Below are positions 35,872-44,513 of a DNA stretch of 64,000 bases, piece by piece. The DNA comes from Alphaproteobacteria bacterium. Lineage in GTDB: Bacteria; Pseudomonadota; Alphaproteobacteria; CACIAM-22H2. The stretch is taken from assembly GCA_017308135.1 (NCBI GenBank), contig JAFKFM010000007.1, forward strand, positions 700,001-764,000, given 5' to 3'. Within the stretch, counting starts at the first letter, position 1. Each line of letters begins with the position of its first letter. The notes beneath the pieces are model-generated. The model was not told where the DNA came from. It was given only the letters and a program-made list of their open reading frames with translations, and did no database searches. A program made the translations under genes and the position numbers.

Positions 35872-36635
35872 GGCGCGAATTGCTCTTTCAGCACGCGCTC
35901 TTCGAGATTGTGCTCGGGATCGAACAGCAGCGTCAGCCGCTTGGCGCGATCCTCGGCGACCTCGACGCGCACGACGTCGCGGATTTCGGTGTGGTCGGCG
36001 GTGGCCGAAACCGGGCGCTTGTCGGCTTCCAGAATTTCGAACGCGACCTTCGCGGCGGCGGGCAGCAACGCCCCGCGCCAGCGCCGCGGACGGAAGGCGG
36101 TGATCGGCGTCAGCGCCAGAAGTTCGGCTCCCATCGGCACGATGGGCCCGTGCGCCGAAAGGTTATAGGCGGTCGAGCCGGCGGGGGTGGAGACGAGCAC
36201 GCCGTCGGCGATCAACTCGTCCATGCGCACCACGCCGTCGACCAGAATACGGATTTTGGCGGCCTGGCGCAGCTGGCGCAGCAGCGACACTTCGTTGACC
36301 GCCAGCGCTTGCGCCTTGCGGCCATTGGCGCGCGTGACGGTCATGCGCAGCGGGTGCAGCGTTTCGCGCGTCGCCTTGGCGATGCGCGCCGGCAAGCCCG
36401 TCAGGCGGTAGTCGTTCATCAGAAAGCCGATCGACCCGCGATGCATGCCGAAGACCGGCGTGCCGCGTTCCATCACCCGGTGCAGCGTTTGCAGCACGAA
36501 GCCGTCGCCGCCCAGCGCCACGACGACGTCGGCGCGGTCGATATCGACATGGGTGTAGCGCCGCTTGAGCGCCGCCAAAGCGTGGCGGGCTTGCGGGGTG
36601 GGGGCGGCGGCGAAGGCGAGTCGTGGGGCCGACAT
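35868..36635 (-). CDS. nadK: NAD kinase
   Basis: 255 residues from the ATG at 36635, which has AAGG at proper distance; a GTG at 36641 would leave no spacing. Seen: [12 protein letters not shown] (GGDG, residues 42-45), NEVSLLRQ and the [18 protein letters not shown] signature. It phosphorylates NAD to NADP. The length is short, as in alphaproteobacterial NadK proteins that lack the N-terminal extension. It is coupled to the methyltransferase gene downstream. Confidence 0.95.
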   Translation of the reverse strand: MSAPRLAFAAAPTPQARHALAALKRRYTHVDIDRADVVVALGGDGFVLQTLHRVMERGTPVFGMHRGSIGFLMNDYRLTGLPARIAKATRETLHPLRMTVTRANGRKAQALAVNEVSLLRQLRQAAKIRILVDGVVRMDELIADGVLVSTPAGSTAYNLSAHGPIVPMGAELLALTPITAFRPRRWRGALLPAAAKVAFEILEADKRPVSATADHTEIRDVVRVEVAEDRAKRLTLLFDPEHNLEERVLKEQFAP

Positions 36636-36668
36636 GGACACCCTTGTACGACGTTCGGGGCTCGGCTG

Positions 36669-37697
36669 TCAGCCGCCGGTCACGCTCATATGCCGGGGCA
36701 CCGCCGGGCCGGAATGGCGCCGGTCGATGACGAAATCATGGCCCTTGGGCTTGCGGGCGATGGCTTCGCGGATGGCGCCATCGAGCAAGCCGTCGTCTTG
36801 CGACGCGCGAAGCGGGCTTCGCAGATCGGCAGCGTCGTCATGGCCCAAGCACATATAAAGCGTGCCGGTGCAGGTGAGGCGCACGCGATTGCAGCTCTCG
36901 CAAAAATTATGCGTCAGCGGCGTGATGAAGCCCAGGCGTTGGCCGGTCTCCTTCACGTCGAAATAGCGCGCCGGACCGCCGGTGCGATAGCCGGTCTCGG
37001 CGAGCGTCCAGTTCTGCTGGATGCGCGCGCGCAGCAGCGACAGCGGCAGATATTGGTCGAGGCGCGCGGCGTCGCCGATCTCGCCCATCGGCATCACTTC
37101 GATGAACACCAGATCGAAGCCTTCCTCGCCGCACCACGCGATCATGCGGTCGACTTCGTCTTCGTTCTGGCCCTTCAACGCCACGGCGTTGATCTTGACG
37201 GATAGCCCCGCGCGCTTGGCCGCTTGCAGCCCGTCGAGCACGACGTCGAGCTTGCCCCAGCGCGTCAGTTTTTCGAACTTGGCGGGATCGAGCGTGTCGA
37301 GCGACACGTTGATGCGTTTGACGCCCGCTTCGGCCAAGCCTTCCGCATGCTTGGTCAACTGCGAGCCGTTGGTGGTGAGCGTCAGTTCCTCGAGCGCGCC
37401 GGTCTTCAGATGCCGGCCGAGCGCCCGAATGAGAGTCATCACATTGCGCCGGACCAAGGGCTCGCCGCCGGTCAAACGCAGCTTGCGCACGCCCATGCGC
37501 ACGAAGGCCGAGCACAGCCGATCCATTTCCTCCAGCGACAGCATTTCCGCCTTGGGGAGGAACGTCATGTCCTCTGCCATGCAATAGACGCAGCGGAAAT
37601 CGCAGCGATCCGTGACCGACACGCGCAGATACGAAATCGCGCGGGCAAACGGGTCGATCAGCGGCGCAGAACCGGGGGGCAGGTGGTTGCCGTCCAT
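36669..37697 (-). CDS. moaA: GTP 3',8-cyclase MoaA (molybdenum cofactor synthesis)
   Basis: 342 residues. N-terminal radical-SAM cluster C32-x3-C36-x2-C39 in [12 protein letters not shown]; second C-terminal cluster in [16 protein letters not shown]-terminal Gly-Gly as required for activity. It makes 3',8-cyclo-7,8-dihydroguanosine triphosphate from GTP, the first step to molybdopterin. The start at 37697 is the only reasonable Met before the conserved [18 protein letters not shown]. There is no ribosome-binding site, and a good promoter places the mRNA start at or next to the ATG. Divergent from mobA. Confidence 0.95.
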   Translation of the reverse strand: MDGNHLPPGSAPLIDPFARAISYLRVSVTDRCDFRCVYCMAEDMTFLPKAEMLSLEEMDRLCSAFVRMGVRKLRLTGGEPLVRRNVMTLIRALGRHLKTGALEELTLTTNGSQLTKHAEGLAEAGVKRINVSLDTLDPAKFEKLTRWGKLDVVLDGLQAAKRAGLSVKINAVALKGQNEDEVDRMIAWCGEEGFDLVFIEVMPMGEIGDAARLDQYLPLSLLRARIQQNWTLAETGYRTGGPARYFDVKETGQRLGFITPLTHNFCESCNRVRLTCTGTLYMCLGHDDAADLRSPLRASQDDGLLDGAIREAIARKPKGHDFVIDRRHSGPAVPRHMSVTGG

Positions 37698-37703
37698 CCC
37701 CGT

Positions 37704-37732
37704 TATATACGGCCGGGAATAAGGCTTCTCAA
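37704..37732 (-). promoter_or_regulatory. Sigma-70 promoter of moaA giving a leaderless or near-leaderless mRNA
   Basis: On the minus strand: TTGAGA (37732-37727), exactly 17 bases, then TATATA (37709-37704). Only six bases separate the -10 box from the moaA ATG at 37697, so transcription should begin at or within about two bases of the start codon. Confidence 0.6.
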
Positions 37733-37788
37733 GAGCCCGTCGTGTTCGCAATTGCGAAATACATGAAGAAAAGGGCATTTTGATCCCG

Positions 37789-38400
37789 ATGGATGCGGAT
37801 CGTCCCCAGATCGCCGGTGTCGTGCTGGCCGGTGGCTTGTCCCGCCGTATGGGCGGCGGGGATAAGGCGCTGCGCCTGCTGGCCGGCAAGCCGATGCTCG
37901 GCCATGTGCTGGATCGTGCGGCGCGCCAGGTCGGCGCGCTGGTCCTCAACGCCAATGGCGATTCGTCGCGCTTCGCCGAATTCGGTTTGCCCTGCGTCGC
38001 CGATTCGGTGCCGGGCTTCGCGGGGCCTTTAGCCGGCGTCCTGGCGGGGCTGGATTGGGCGGCGACGCACGTACCGGAGGCCGAGCTTGTCGCGAGCTTC
38101 CCCAGCGACGCGCCCTTCCTGCCGCGCGATATGGTTCGGCGGCTTTACGATGCGCGCGACGGGGCGGCGATCGCGATCGCATCGTCGGGCGGGCGCACGC
38201 ATCCGGTGTGCGGGCTCTGGCCCGTGGCGTTGCGCGACGATCTGCGCCGCGCGTTGATCGACGAGAATATCCGCAAGGTCGAAACCTGGATCGCGCGCCA
38301 CAAAAGCGTCGTGGTCGATTTTGCGATCGATCCGATCGATCCGTTTTTCAACGCCAACGCGCCGGACGATCTGGCGCGCGCCGAAGCGTTGCTGCGCTAG
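37789..38400 (+). CDS. mobA: Molybdenum cofactor guanylyltransferase MobA
   Basis: 203 residues from the ATG at 37789, or 206 from a TTG at 37780 that is better placed after AAGGG; both keep the conserved region whole. The nucleotidyltransferase motif [19 protein letters not shown] is at the N-terminus, then [10 protein letters not shown] and [14 protein letters not shown]. It attaches GMP to molybdopterin-Mo to form the bis-MGD precursor. It is divergent from moaA, so two cofactor steps share one control gap. Its stop overlaps the small DUF3553 gene. Confidence 0.92.
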   Translation: MDADRPQIAGVVLAGGLSRRMGGGDKALRLLAGKPMLGHVLDRAARQVGALVLNANGDSSRFAEFGLPCVADSVPGFAGPLAGVLAGLDWAATHVPEAELVASFPSDAPFLPRDMVRRLYDARDGAAIAIASSGGRTHPVCGLWPVALRDDLRRALIDENIRKVETWIARHKSVVVDFAIDPIDPFFNANAPDDLARAEALLR

Positions 38401-38573
38401 GCCTCGTCCGGATCGGCCGGGCGCAATTCGATCGTGCCCGCGTCGATCAGCAGCTTGCCCGCGTGTTCGAAATTCACCGTCACGCGGTTGCCGATGGCCG
38501 ATTGAACTTGGCCCAGGCCCCATTCGGGCTTGTCGGGGTGGCGGACGTAATCGCCGGGTGCCAGACGCGTCAT
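38397..38573 (-). CDS. DUF3553 small protein
   Basis: 58 residues, translated here by hand: MTRLAPGDYVRHPDKPEWGL, then GQVQSAIGNRVTVNFEHAGK and a tail ending LRPADPDEA. The GDxVxHPxxPEWGLGQV..........VNFEHAGK pattern is DUF3553, a small SH3- or CarD-like beta domain of unknown function. The stop lies within the mobA stop region (4-base overlap), and the start is 49 bases from chpT, which is divergent. Confidence 0.85.
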   Translation of the reverse strand: MTRLAPGDYVRHPDKPEWGLGQVQSAIGNRVTVNFEHAGKLLIDAGTIELRPADPDEA

Positions 38574-38622
38574 GATGCGGGCGAGAATAGCGCCGCCGCC
38601 CAGAGGTTGCTAGGTTGCTCCC

Positions 38623-39273
38623 ATGGATGAGTCGGAACTTCGTTTGCTGGAGCTGATCGCGGCGCGCATGTGCCACGATTTGGTGGGCCCCGTGGGCGCG
38701 TCGGTCAACGGCGCCGAATTGCTGGCGGAGGGCGAGGCGGCGGACGCCGAAGTCGTGCGCCTGATCGGCCAATCGGCGCGCCAGGCGAGCCGCCGCTTGC
38801 AGGTGTTCCGCGTCGCTTACGGCACGCCGGGCGCATTGTCCGGCGGACGGCCCTTCGCGCAAGCCGGGCAATTGCTCGCGGCGATGCTGGAAGGCGAGAA
38901 AGCTTCTGTCGATTGGCAAGTTGACGCGACGCTGGACGCCGCTTGCGGGCGCGTGGGCGCCAGGCTCGCGTTGCTGGTGGCGCTGATCGGCGTCGAAGCG
39001 CTGGCACGCGGCGGCGTATTACGCGTATCGGGCGCCGTTTCGGGCGCACGCGCGACGATCGAAGCGCAGGCCACCGGTCCCAACGCCAAATTCCCGGACG
39101 AAACGGCAGCGGCATTGCGCGGTTCCATACCGCTCGCCCAGATGACCGCGAAAGCGGCACCGGCCGAACTCGCGCGGCGTTTGGCTGCGGCGGCGGGCGG
39201 CGGCTTGGAATTGGCCGAAACGCCGGCGGGGCCCGTGCTGCGCGCGACGCTGGGCGCCGAGCTTTCATCTTAA
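38623..39273 (+). CDS. chpT: Histidine phosphotransferase ChpT
   Basis: 216 residues of the ChpT/DUF2328 family. The phospho-accepting His18 lies in AARMCHDLVGPVGASVNGAELL, the DHp-like helix; the remainder is the degenerate ATPase-like domain without nucleotide-binding boxes. In Caulobacter ChpT passes phosphate from CckA to CtrA and CpdR. Here it stands 3.2 kb from ctrA and next to the chemotaxis operon, which strengthens the assignment. Confidence 0.9.
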   Translation: MDESELRLLELIAARMCHDLVGPVGASVNGAELLAEGEAADAEVVRLIGQSARQASRRLQVFRVAYGTPGALSGGRPFAQAGQLLAAMLEGEKASVDWQVDATLDAACGRVGARLALLVALIGVEALARGGVLRVSGAVSGARATIEAQATGPNAKFPDETAAALRGSIPLAQMTAKAAPAELARRLAAAAGGGLELAETPAGPVLRATLGAELSS

Positions 39274-39337
39274 TTTAAGCCGTTCTCGGCAAAACTGCCG
39301 GTCGTCGGGTTCTACCCGTCGTGCCAACGCTTTACGG

Positions 39338-39365
39338 TTGGCGTCGGCAGGGGCCCATGTATATT
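39338..39365 (+). promoter_or_regulatory. Candidate promoter of the cheY-cheB-cheR operon
   Basis: TTGGCG, a 16-base spacer, then TATATT, with the predicted transcript start near 39372, about 37 bases before the ATG at 39409. It lies in the 135-base gap after chpT. A TTAATTTAA stretch at the chpT stop (39270-39278) is a possible CtrA half-site. Confidence 0.4.
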
Positions 39366-39408
39366 CCTGGTTCGTCCCGCAAGACGTAACGGGACGGAGG
39401 TGGGCCGG

Positions 39409-39774
<366 letters not shown>

Positions 39775-40947
39775 ATGTCGATCGGCGCCGACGCGACCAA
39801 GACGGCCGCGACAGGCCCGTCGCCCGTTCGGGTGATGGTGGTCGACGATTCCGCCGTCATCCGCGGGCTGATCACGCGCGCGTTGGAGGTCGATCCCGGC
39901 ATTCAAGTCGTCGCGACGGTATCCAACGGGCAGCTCGCGGTGTCGCAAATGTCGCGCAGCGATGTCGACGTGATCGTGCTCGACATCGAAATGCCGGTGA
40001 TGGACGGGCTGACGGCGCTGCCCGAATTGTTGAAGGCCGCCCCCGACGTCAAAATCATCATGGCGTCGACGCTGACCCAGCGGAACGCCCAGGTCAGCAT
40101 CGAGGCGCTGCAAAAGGGCGCGTCCGACTATATCCCCAAGCCCAGCTCGACCGGCGAAATCCACGGCTCGGCCGATTTCAAACGCGACCTGATCGAGAAG
40201 GTCAAAGCGCTCGGCCGCGTTCGCCGCGACCGGCGCGACCGCAACAAGGCCGCCGGCATTCCCGAAGCGAAACCGGCCCCCGCCGCGCGCGCGACGGCCG
40301 CACCGGGTGCGCGCTCGTCGCTGTTGTCGCCCACTTCGCCCGTGGTGTTGCGGCCCTTCGCGCGCTCGAATCCGCAGATCGTCGGGATCGGCTCGTCGAC
40401 AGGCGGGCCGCAAGCTTTGTTCACGGTGCTGGGCAATCTGCCCGCGTCGTTCAAGCTGCCGATCGTCATCACCCAACATATGCCGGCGACGTTCACGACG
40501 ATCTTGGCCGAGCATATCGCGCGCGTCGCCAAGCGCCCGTCGGCGGAGGGCCGCGACGGCGAGTCGATCGAGCCCGGCAAGATCTATCTGGCACCCGGCG
40601 ACAACCACATGGTCGTCGAAACGCAAGGCACGCAGAAGATCATCCGCCTGAATAAAAACCCGCCCGAGAATTTCTGCCGCCCGGCGGTCGATCCGATGTT
40701 CCGCAGCCTCGCCGCCGCCTATGGCCCCAGCGTGCTGGGCGTGGTGCTGACCGGCATGGGCTCGGACGGCGCCAAAGGCGGGCGCGTGCTGGTCGATGCG
40801 GGCGCCAACGTCATCGCGCAGGACGAAGCGAGCTCGGTCGTCTGGGGCATGCCGGGCGCCGCGGCGCAAGCGGGCATCTGCTCGGCGTTGCTGCCGATCG
40901 ACAAGGTCGCCGGCGAGATCGCGCGCATCGCGGGGATCCGCGCATGA
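39775..40947 (+). CDS. cheB: Chemotaxis protein-glutamate methylesterase CheB
   Basis: 390 residues: N-terminal receiver (phospho-acceptor Asp70 in LDIEMPVMDG), a 50-residue Ala/Pro/Arg linker (residues about 145-195), and the methylesterase domain with the catalytic triad Ser208 (GIGSSTGGP), His235 (ITQHMPA) and Asp331 (TGMGSDG). It removes methyl groups from chemoreceptors and deamidates glutamines. The stop overlaps cheR by four bases. Confidence 0.96.
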   Translation: MSIGADATKTAATGPSPVRVMVVDDSAVIRGLITRALEVDPGIQVVATVSNGQLAVSQMSRSDVDVIVLDIEMPVMDGLTALPELLKAAPDVKIIMASTLTQRNAQVSIEALQKGASDYIPKPSSTGEIHGSADFKRDLIEKVKALGRVRRDRRDRNKAAGIPEAKPAPAARATAAPGARSSLLSPTSPVVLRPFARSNPQIVGIGSSTGGPQALFTVLGNLPASFKLPIVITQHMPATFTTILAEHIARVAKRPSAEGRDGESIEPGKIYLAPGDNHMVVETQGTQKIIRLNKNPPENFCRPAVDPMFRSLAAAYGPSVLGVVLTGMGSDGAKGGRVLVDAGANVIAQDEASSVVWGMPGAAAQAGICSALLPIDKVAGEIARIAGIRA

Positions 40948-41759
40948 AGCCCGACGATTTCGCCTTTTTCACCAAATACATCTACGACCAGAGCGGCATC
41001 GTTCTGGGGGCGGACAAGATGTATTTGATCGAAAGCCGCCTCGCCCCCGTCGCGCGCAAATTCAATCTCGCCTCGATCGATCTGCTCGTCACGCAATTGC
41101 GCGGCGGTCGCGACGCTACTTTGCAGCGCGAAGTCGTCGACGCGATGACGACGAACGAGTCGTTCTTCTTCCGCGATGGCAAGCCGTTCGATCAGTTCAA
41201 GTCGGTGGTGTTGCCCCAGCTTCTCGCCAATCGCGCGGCGAAGAAAAGCTTCCGCATCTGGTGTGCGGCCGCGTCGACGGGGCAGGAGCCCTACACGATC
41301 GCGATGATCCTCAAGGAAGCCGCGTTGCAGCTGACCGGCTGGCGCTACGAGATCGTCGGCACCGATTTGTCGACCGAAGCGCTCGACCGCGCCAAGAGCG
41401 GCATCTACACCCAGTTCGAAGTGCAGCGCGGCCTGCCGATCCAATTGCTGGTGAAGTATTTCAAGCAGCAGGGCGACAAATGGCAGATCGCGCCCGAGAT
41501 CCGCGCGATGGTGCAGTATCGCAACTTCAACCTGCTGCACGATTTCGCGGGGCTCGGCGGGTTCGACGTCGTGTTCTGCCGCAACGTGCTGATCTATTTC
41601 GATCAGAAAACGAAGGGCAGCATCCTCGAGCGCATCGCCAAGCTGATGCCGCCCGACGGCTTGCTCTATCTGGGCGGGGCCGAAACCGTGCTCGGCGTCA
41701 CCGAGAAATTCCAGCCGATGCCCAACCAGCGCGGCATCTATCAGCTCACCGGAAAATGA
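40944..41759 (+). CDS. cheR: Chemotaxis protein methyltransferase CheR
   Basis: 271 residues. The helical N-terminal domain (FAFFTKYIYDQSGIVLG) precedes the SAM-binding domain: TTNESFFFRD, RIWCAAASTGQEPYTIAM (motif I), VGTDLSTEALDRA (motif II) and DVVFCRNVLIYFD. It methylates chemoreceptor glutamates. Overlap with cheB couples the opposing enzymes. No receptors or cheA and cheW lie in the window. Confidence 0.96.
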   Translation: MKPDDFAFFTKYIYDQSGIVLGADKMYLIESRLAPVARKFNLASIDLLVTQLRGGRDATLQREVVDAMTTNESFFFRDGKPFDQFKSVVLPQLLANRAAKKSFRIWCAAASTGQEPYTIAMILKEAALQLTGWRYEIVGTDLSTEALDRAKSGIYTQFEVQRGLPIQLLVKYFKQQGDKWQIAPEIRAMVQYRNFNLLHDFAGLGGFDVVFCRNVLIYFDQKTKGSILERIAKLMPPDGLLYLGGAETVLGVTEKFQPMPNQRGIYQLTGK

Positions 41760-41762
41760 CTC

Positions 41763-41784
41763 AAGGCGGCCCTTAGGCCGCCTT
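41763..41784. terminator. Hairpin between converging cheR and ctrA, possible terminator
   Basis: A perfect 9-bp stem (AAGGCGGCC / GGCCGCCTT) with loop CTTA lies between the two stop codons, partly inside the last codons of ctrA. There is no strong T-run on either side, so termination efficiency is uncertain. Confidence 0.4.
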
Positions 41785-42474
41785 GCCGCCCTTGGTCGGC
41801 TGCGGGTCGCGCAGCACGTAGCCGCGGCCCCAGACGGTTTCGATATAGTTGTCGCCCTCGCAGGCGGTCGACAGCTTCTTGCGCAGCTTGCAGACGAACA
41901 CGTCGATGATCTTGAGCTCGGGCTCGTCGATGCCACCATAGAGATGGTTCAAGAACATCTCCTTGGTCAGCGTCGTGCCTTTGCGCAGCGAGAGCAGTTC
42001 GAGAATCGCGTATTCCTTGCCCGTCAGGTGCAAGGGCTTGGCGCCCGCATCGACCGTGCGCGTTTCGAGATTGACGGTCAGGCGCCCGGTCTTGATCGTC
42101 GATTGCGAATGGCCCTTGGCGCGGCGCACGATCGCGTGAATGCGCGCGATCAATTCGCGCTTGTCGAACGGTTTGGTCAGATAATCGTCGGCGCCGAAGC
42201 CCAGGCCCTTGATCTTGGCGTCGAGATCGGCGAGGCCCGAGAGGATCAGCACCGGCGTTTTGATCCGCGCCTGGCGGAAGCGGCGCAAGACCTCGTAGCC
42301 GTCCATGTCGGGCAGCATCAGATCGAGCAGGATGATGTCGTAATCGTAGAGCTTGCCGATTTCGAGCCCGTCTTCGCCCATGTCGGAGACGTCGCAAACG
42401 AAACCTTCTTGCTTCAGCATCAACTCGATCGACTTGGCCGTGGCCTGATCGTCTTCGACCAGCAGGACGCGCAT
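41773..42474 (-). CDS. ctrA: Cell cycle response regulator CtrA
   Basis: 233 residues, an OmpR-type regulator with the CtrA-specific sequence throughout: [20 protein letters not shown], phospho-acceptor Asp51 ([13 protein letters not shown]), [20 protein letters not shown] and the DNA-binding winged helix [45 protein letters not shown]. It controls division, motility and replication genes through TTAA-type sites. The C-terminal tail [10 protein letters not shown] is short and not the Ala-Ala degron of Caulobacter, though it ends in Ala-Ala. Divergent from fliI across a 223-base gap full of TTAA. Confidence 0.97.
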   Translation of the reverse strand: MRVLLVEDDQATAKSIELMLKQEGFVCDVSDMGEDGLEIGKLYDYDIILLDLMLPDMDGYEVLRRFRQARIKTPVLILSGLADLDAKIKGLGFGADDYLTKPFDKRELIARIHAIVRRAKGHSQSTIKTGRLTVNLETRTVDAGAKPLHLTGKEYAILELLSLRKGTTLTKEMFLNHLYGGIDEPELKIIDVFVCKLRKKLSTACEGDNYIETVWGRGYVLRDPQPTKGGKAA

Positions 42475-42697
42475 GAGCGGGACTCCTTGTTGCCGGTTCC
42501 TTAAGGGCTGACCGGCAGGTTAACATCTTGGGCAAATAGTTAACAAAAAAGGTTAACGAATTACTGTCTGCCGAAGGGTTAACCGCGATTCGCCGCAAAA
42601 TAAACGTCAATGTTTTCAATGTAATGAGCCCGGCTTAGGGCTTCGTTAATCATCGGGGATTAAGCTCGAATTCGAGCAAAATGCGGATTAACGAACC
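42475..42697. promoter_or_regulatory. ctrA-fliI divergent control region with TTAA cluster
   Basis: Eight TTAA tetramers occur in about 190 bases (starts at 42501, 42520, 42540, 42553, 42579, 42646, 42660, 42688), five of them TTAAC; this is far above chance in such GC-rich DNA. None has the exact 7-base spacing of a full Caulobacter CtrA box; the closest pairs are 9 and 10 bases apart. GANTC methylation motifs lie at 42481-42485 and 42587-42591. The likely role is CtrA autocontrol and CtrA activation of fliI-fliJ, with possible CcrM timing. Confidence 0.6.
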
Positions 42698-44065
42698 ATG
42701 CCCGCTGCCGAGCTGATCGCCTCCATCGGGCAGATCCCCGATTATCGCTACTACGGCCGCGTCACGGCCGTGCAAGGCATGCTCGTCGAAATCGGCGGCG
42801 TGGAGGACATGCTCGCCATCGGGTCGCGCTGCGCGATCACGACGCGCGACCGCCGCCGCGTGCCCTGCGAGGTCGTCGGCTTCCGCAGCGGCAAGGCGCT
42901 GCTGATGGCCTATGGCTCGGTCGACGGCATCGGCGTGGGCAGCCGCGCTGAAATCGTCGATAGCGAGCCGGTCGTCTATCCCCATCACGGGTGGCTGGGC
43001 CGCGTCGTCAACGCGCTGGGCGAGCCGGTGGACGGCAAGGGCCCGCTGCCGATGGGCCCGGCACCCTATTTCATCAAAGCCGCCCCGCCATCGGCGCATC
43101 GCCGCCAGCGCGTGCGCGGCAAGATCGATCTTGGCATCCGCGCCATCAACACGTTCCTGACCTGCTGCCGCGGCCAGCGCATGGGCATTTTCGCGGGCTC
43201 GGGCGTGGGCAAATCGTCGGTCATGTCGATGATGACGCGCTTCACCGCCGCCGACATCGTGGTGATCGGCCTGATCGGCGAACGCGGCCGCGAAGTGCAG
43301 GAATTCATCCAGGACGATCTTGGCCCCGAAGGCCTCGCGCGTTCGGTCGTCGTCGTCGCCACGGGCGATGAATCGCCGCTGATGCGCCGTCAGGCGGCGT
43401 ATCTGACGCTGACCGTCGCCGAATATTTCCGCGATCACGATCGCGACGTGCTGTGCCTGATGGACTCCGTCACGCGCTTCGCGATGGCGCAGCGCGAGAT
43501 CGGCTTGTCGGCGGGCGAGCCGCCGGCATCCAAGGGCTATACGCCATCGGTCTTCGCCGAGTTGCCGCGCCTGCTGGAACGCGCGGGGCCGGGCATCGGC
43601 CATGGCTCGATCACGGGCCTCTTCACCGTGCTGGTCGAGGGCGACGATACGAACGAACCGATTTCCGACGCGGTGCGCGGCATTCTCGACGGGCATATCA
43701 TCCTCGATCGCGCGATCGGCGAGCGCGGGCGCTATCCCGCGATCAATATTCTGCGCTCGGTCTCGCGAACCATGCCGGGCTGCAACACGCCGGCGGAAAA
43801 CGCCGTCGTCCAGCGCGCGCGCGCGTTGATGTCGCAATACGAAGACATGGCCGAAATGATCCGCCTTGGCGCTTATCGGCGCGGCTCCGACCCGATGGTC
43901 GACGAGGCGATCCATTTCAATCCGTCGATCGAGGCGTTCCTGAAGCAGGGCAAGCGCGAACATTCGCTGCTGCAGGACGGGTATAGCCAGCTCGCCGAGA
44001 TCCTCGGCATGGACGATCCGATGATCGTCGGCGGCGAAACCGAAGAACGCGCCCACGCGCGCTGA
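42698..44065 (+). CDS. fliI: Flagellar export ATPase FliI
   Basis: 455 residues, homologous to F1-ATPase beta. Walker A is [12 protein letters not shown] near residue 165; [17 protein letters not shown] and [26 protein letters not shown] are export-ATPase signatures. It energises unfolding and delivery of flagellar substrates at the FlhA/FlhB gate, in complex with FliH and FliJ. First gene of a two-gene operon with fliJ. Confidence 0.96.
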   Translation: MPAAELIASIGQIPDYRYYGRVTAVQGMLVEIGGVEDMLAIGSRCAITTRDRRRVPCEVVGFRSGKALLMAYGSVDGIGVGSRAEIVDSEPVVYPHHGWLGRVVNALGEPVDGKGPLPMGPAPYFIKAAPPSAHRRQRVRGKIDLGIRAINTFLTCCRGQRMGIFAGSGVGKSSVMSMMTRFTAADIVVIGLIGERGREVQEFIQDDLGPEGLARSVVVVATGDESPLMRRQAAYLTLTVAEYFRDHDRDVLCLMDSVTRFAMAQREIGLSAGEPPASKGYTPSVFAELPRLLERAGPGIGHGSITGLFTVLVEGDDTNEPISDAVRGILDGHIILDRAIGERGRYPAINILRSVSRTMPGCNTPAENAVVQRARALMSQYEDMAEMIRLGAYRRGSDPMVDEAIHFNPSIEAFLKQGKREHSLLQDGYSQLAEILGMDDPMIVGGETEERAHAR

Positions 44066-44069
44066 TTAG

Positions 44070-44513
44070 ATGGCCGGGAACTACAAAGGCCTCAACTCGC
44101 TGATCCGCCTGTCGGACGCCGCACTCAACGACCGGCGCCGCGAACTCAACGCGTTGCAGGAACGCGAGGAGGAGATCAAGCGCAAGCTCGACGAGCTCGA
44201 GGAAGAAAAGCTCCGCGAGCAATCCTTGTCGCGCGAGCTGGAGGCGGGTGCCTTCGCCTATTCCGGCTACGCGCAAGGGACGATCCATCGGCGCAAGGAG
44301 CTGGAGCGCCAGCTCGCCGCGTTGCAGCCGATGCTGGAACAGGCGCGCGACGCGATGGCCGAGGCGTTCCAGGAACTGAAGCGTTATCAGATCGCGCTCG
44401 ACCTGCGCAAAAAGTCGGACAAGGAAGCCGCCGACCGCAAGGCGACGATCGCGATGGACGAAATCAGCCTCAACATGCATCGCCGCAATCAGGCGGGGGC
44501 GGAAGGCCTTTAG
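44070..44513 (+). CDS. fliJ: Flagellar export chaperone FliJ
   Basis: 147 residues, almost entirely a long antiparallel coiled coil with very high Glu, Lys, Arg and Leu (LNALQEREEEIKRKLDEL and onward). The sequence is poorly conserved in the family, so the call rests on the coiled coil, the size and the place four bases after fliI. FliJ links the FliI hexamer to FlhA. Its stop overlaps the converging FliK-like gene by four bases. Confidence 0.85.
   Translation: MAGNYKGLNSLIRLSDAALNDRRRELNALQEREEEIKRKLDELEEEKLREQSLSRELEAGAFAYSGYAQGTIHRRKELERQLAALQPMLEQARDAMAEAFQELKRYQIALDLRKKSDKEAADRKATIAMDEISLNMHRRNQAGAEGL

Noticed and set aside
38397..38622. The 225 bases between mobA and chpT as an intergenic regulatory region
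   Set aside because: Translation of the minus strand shows a complete DUF3553 gene filling most of it.
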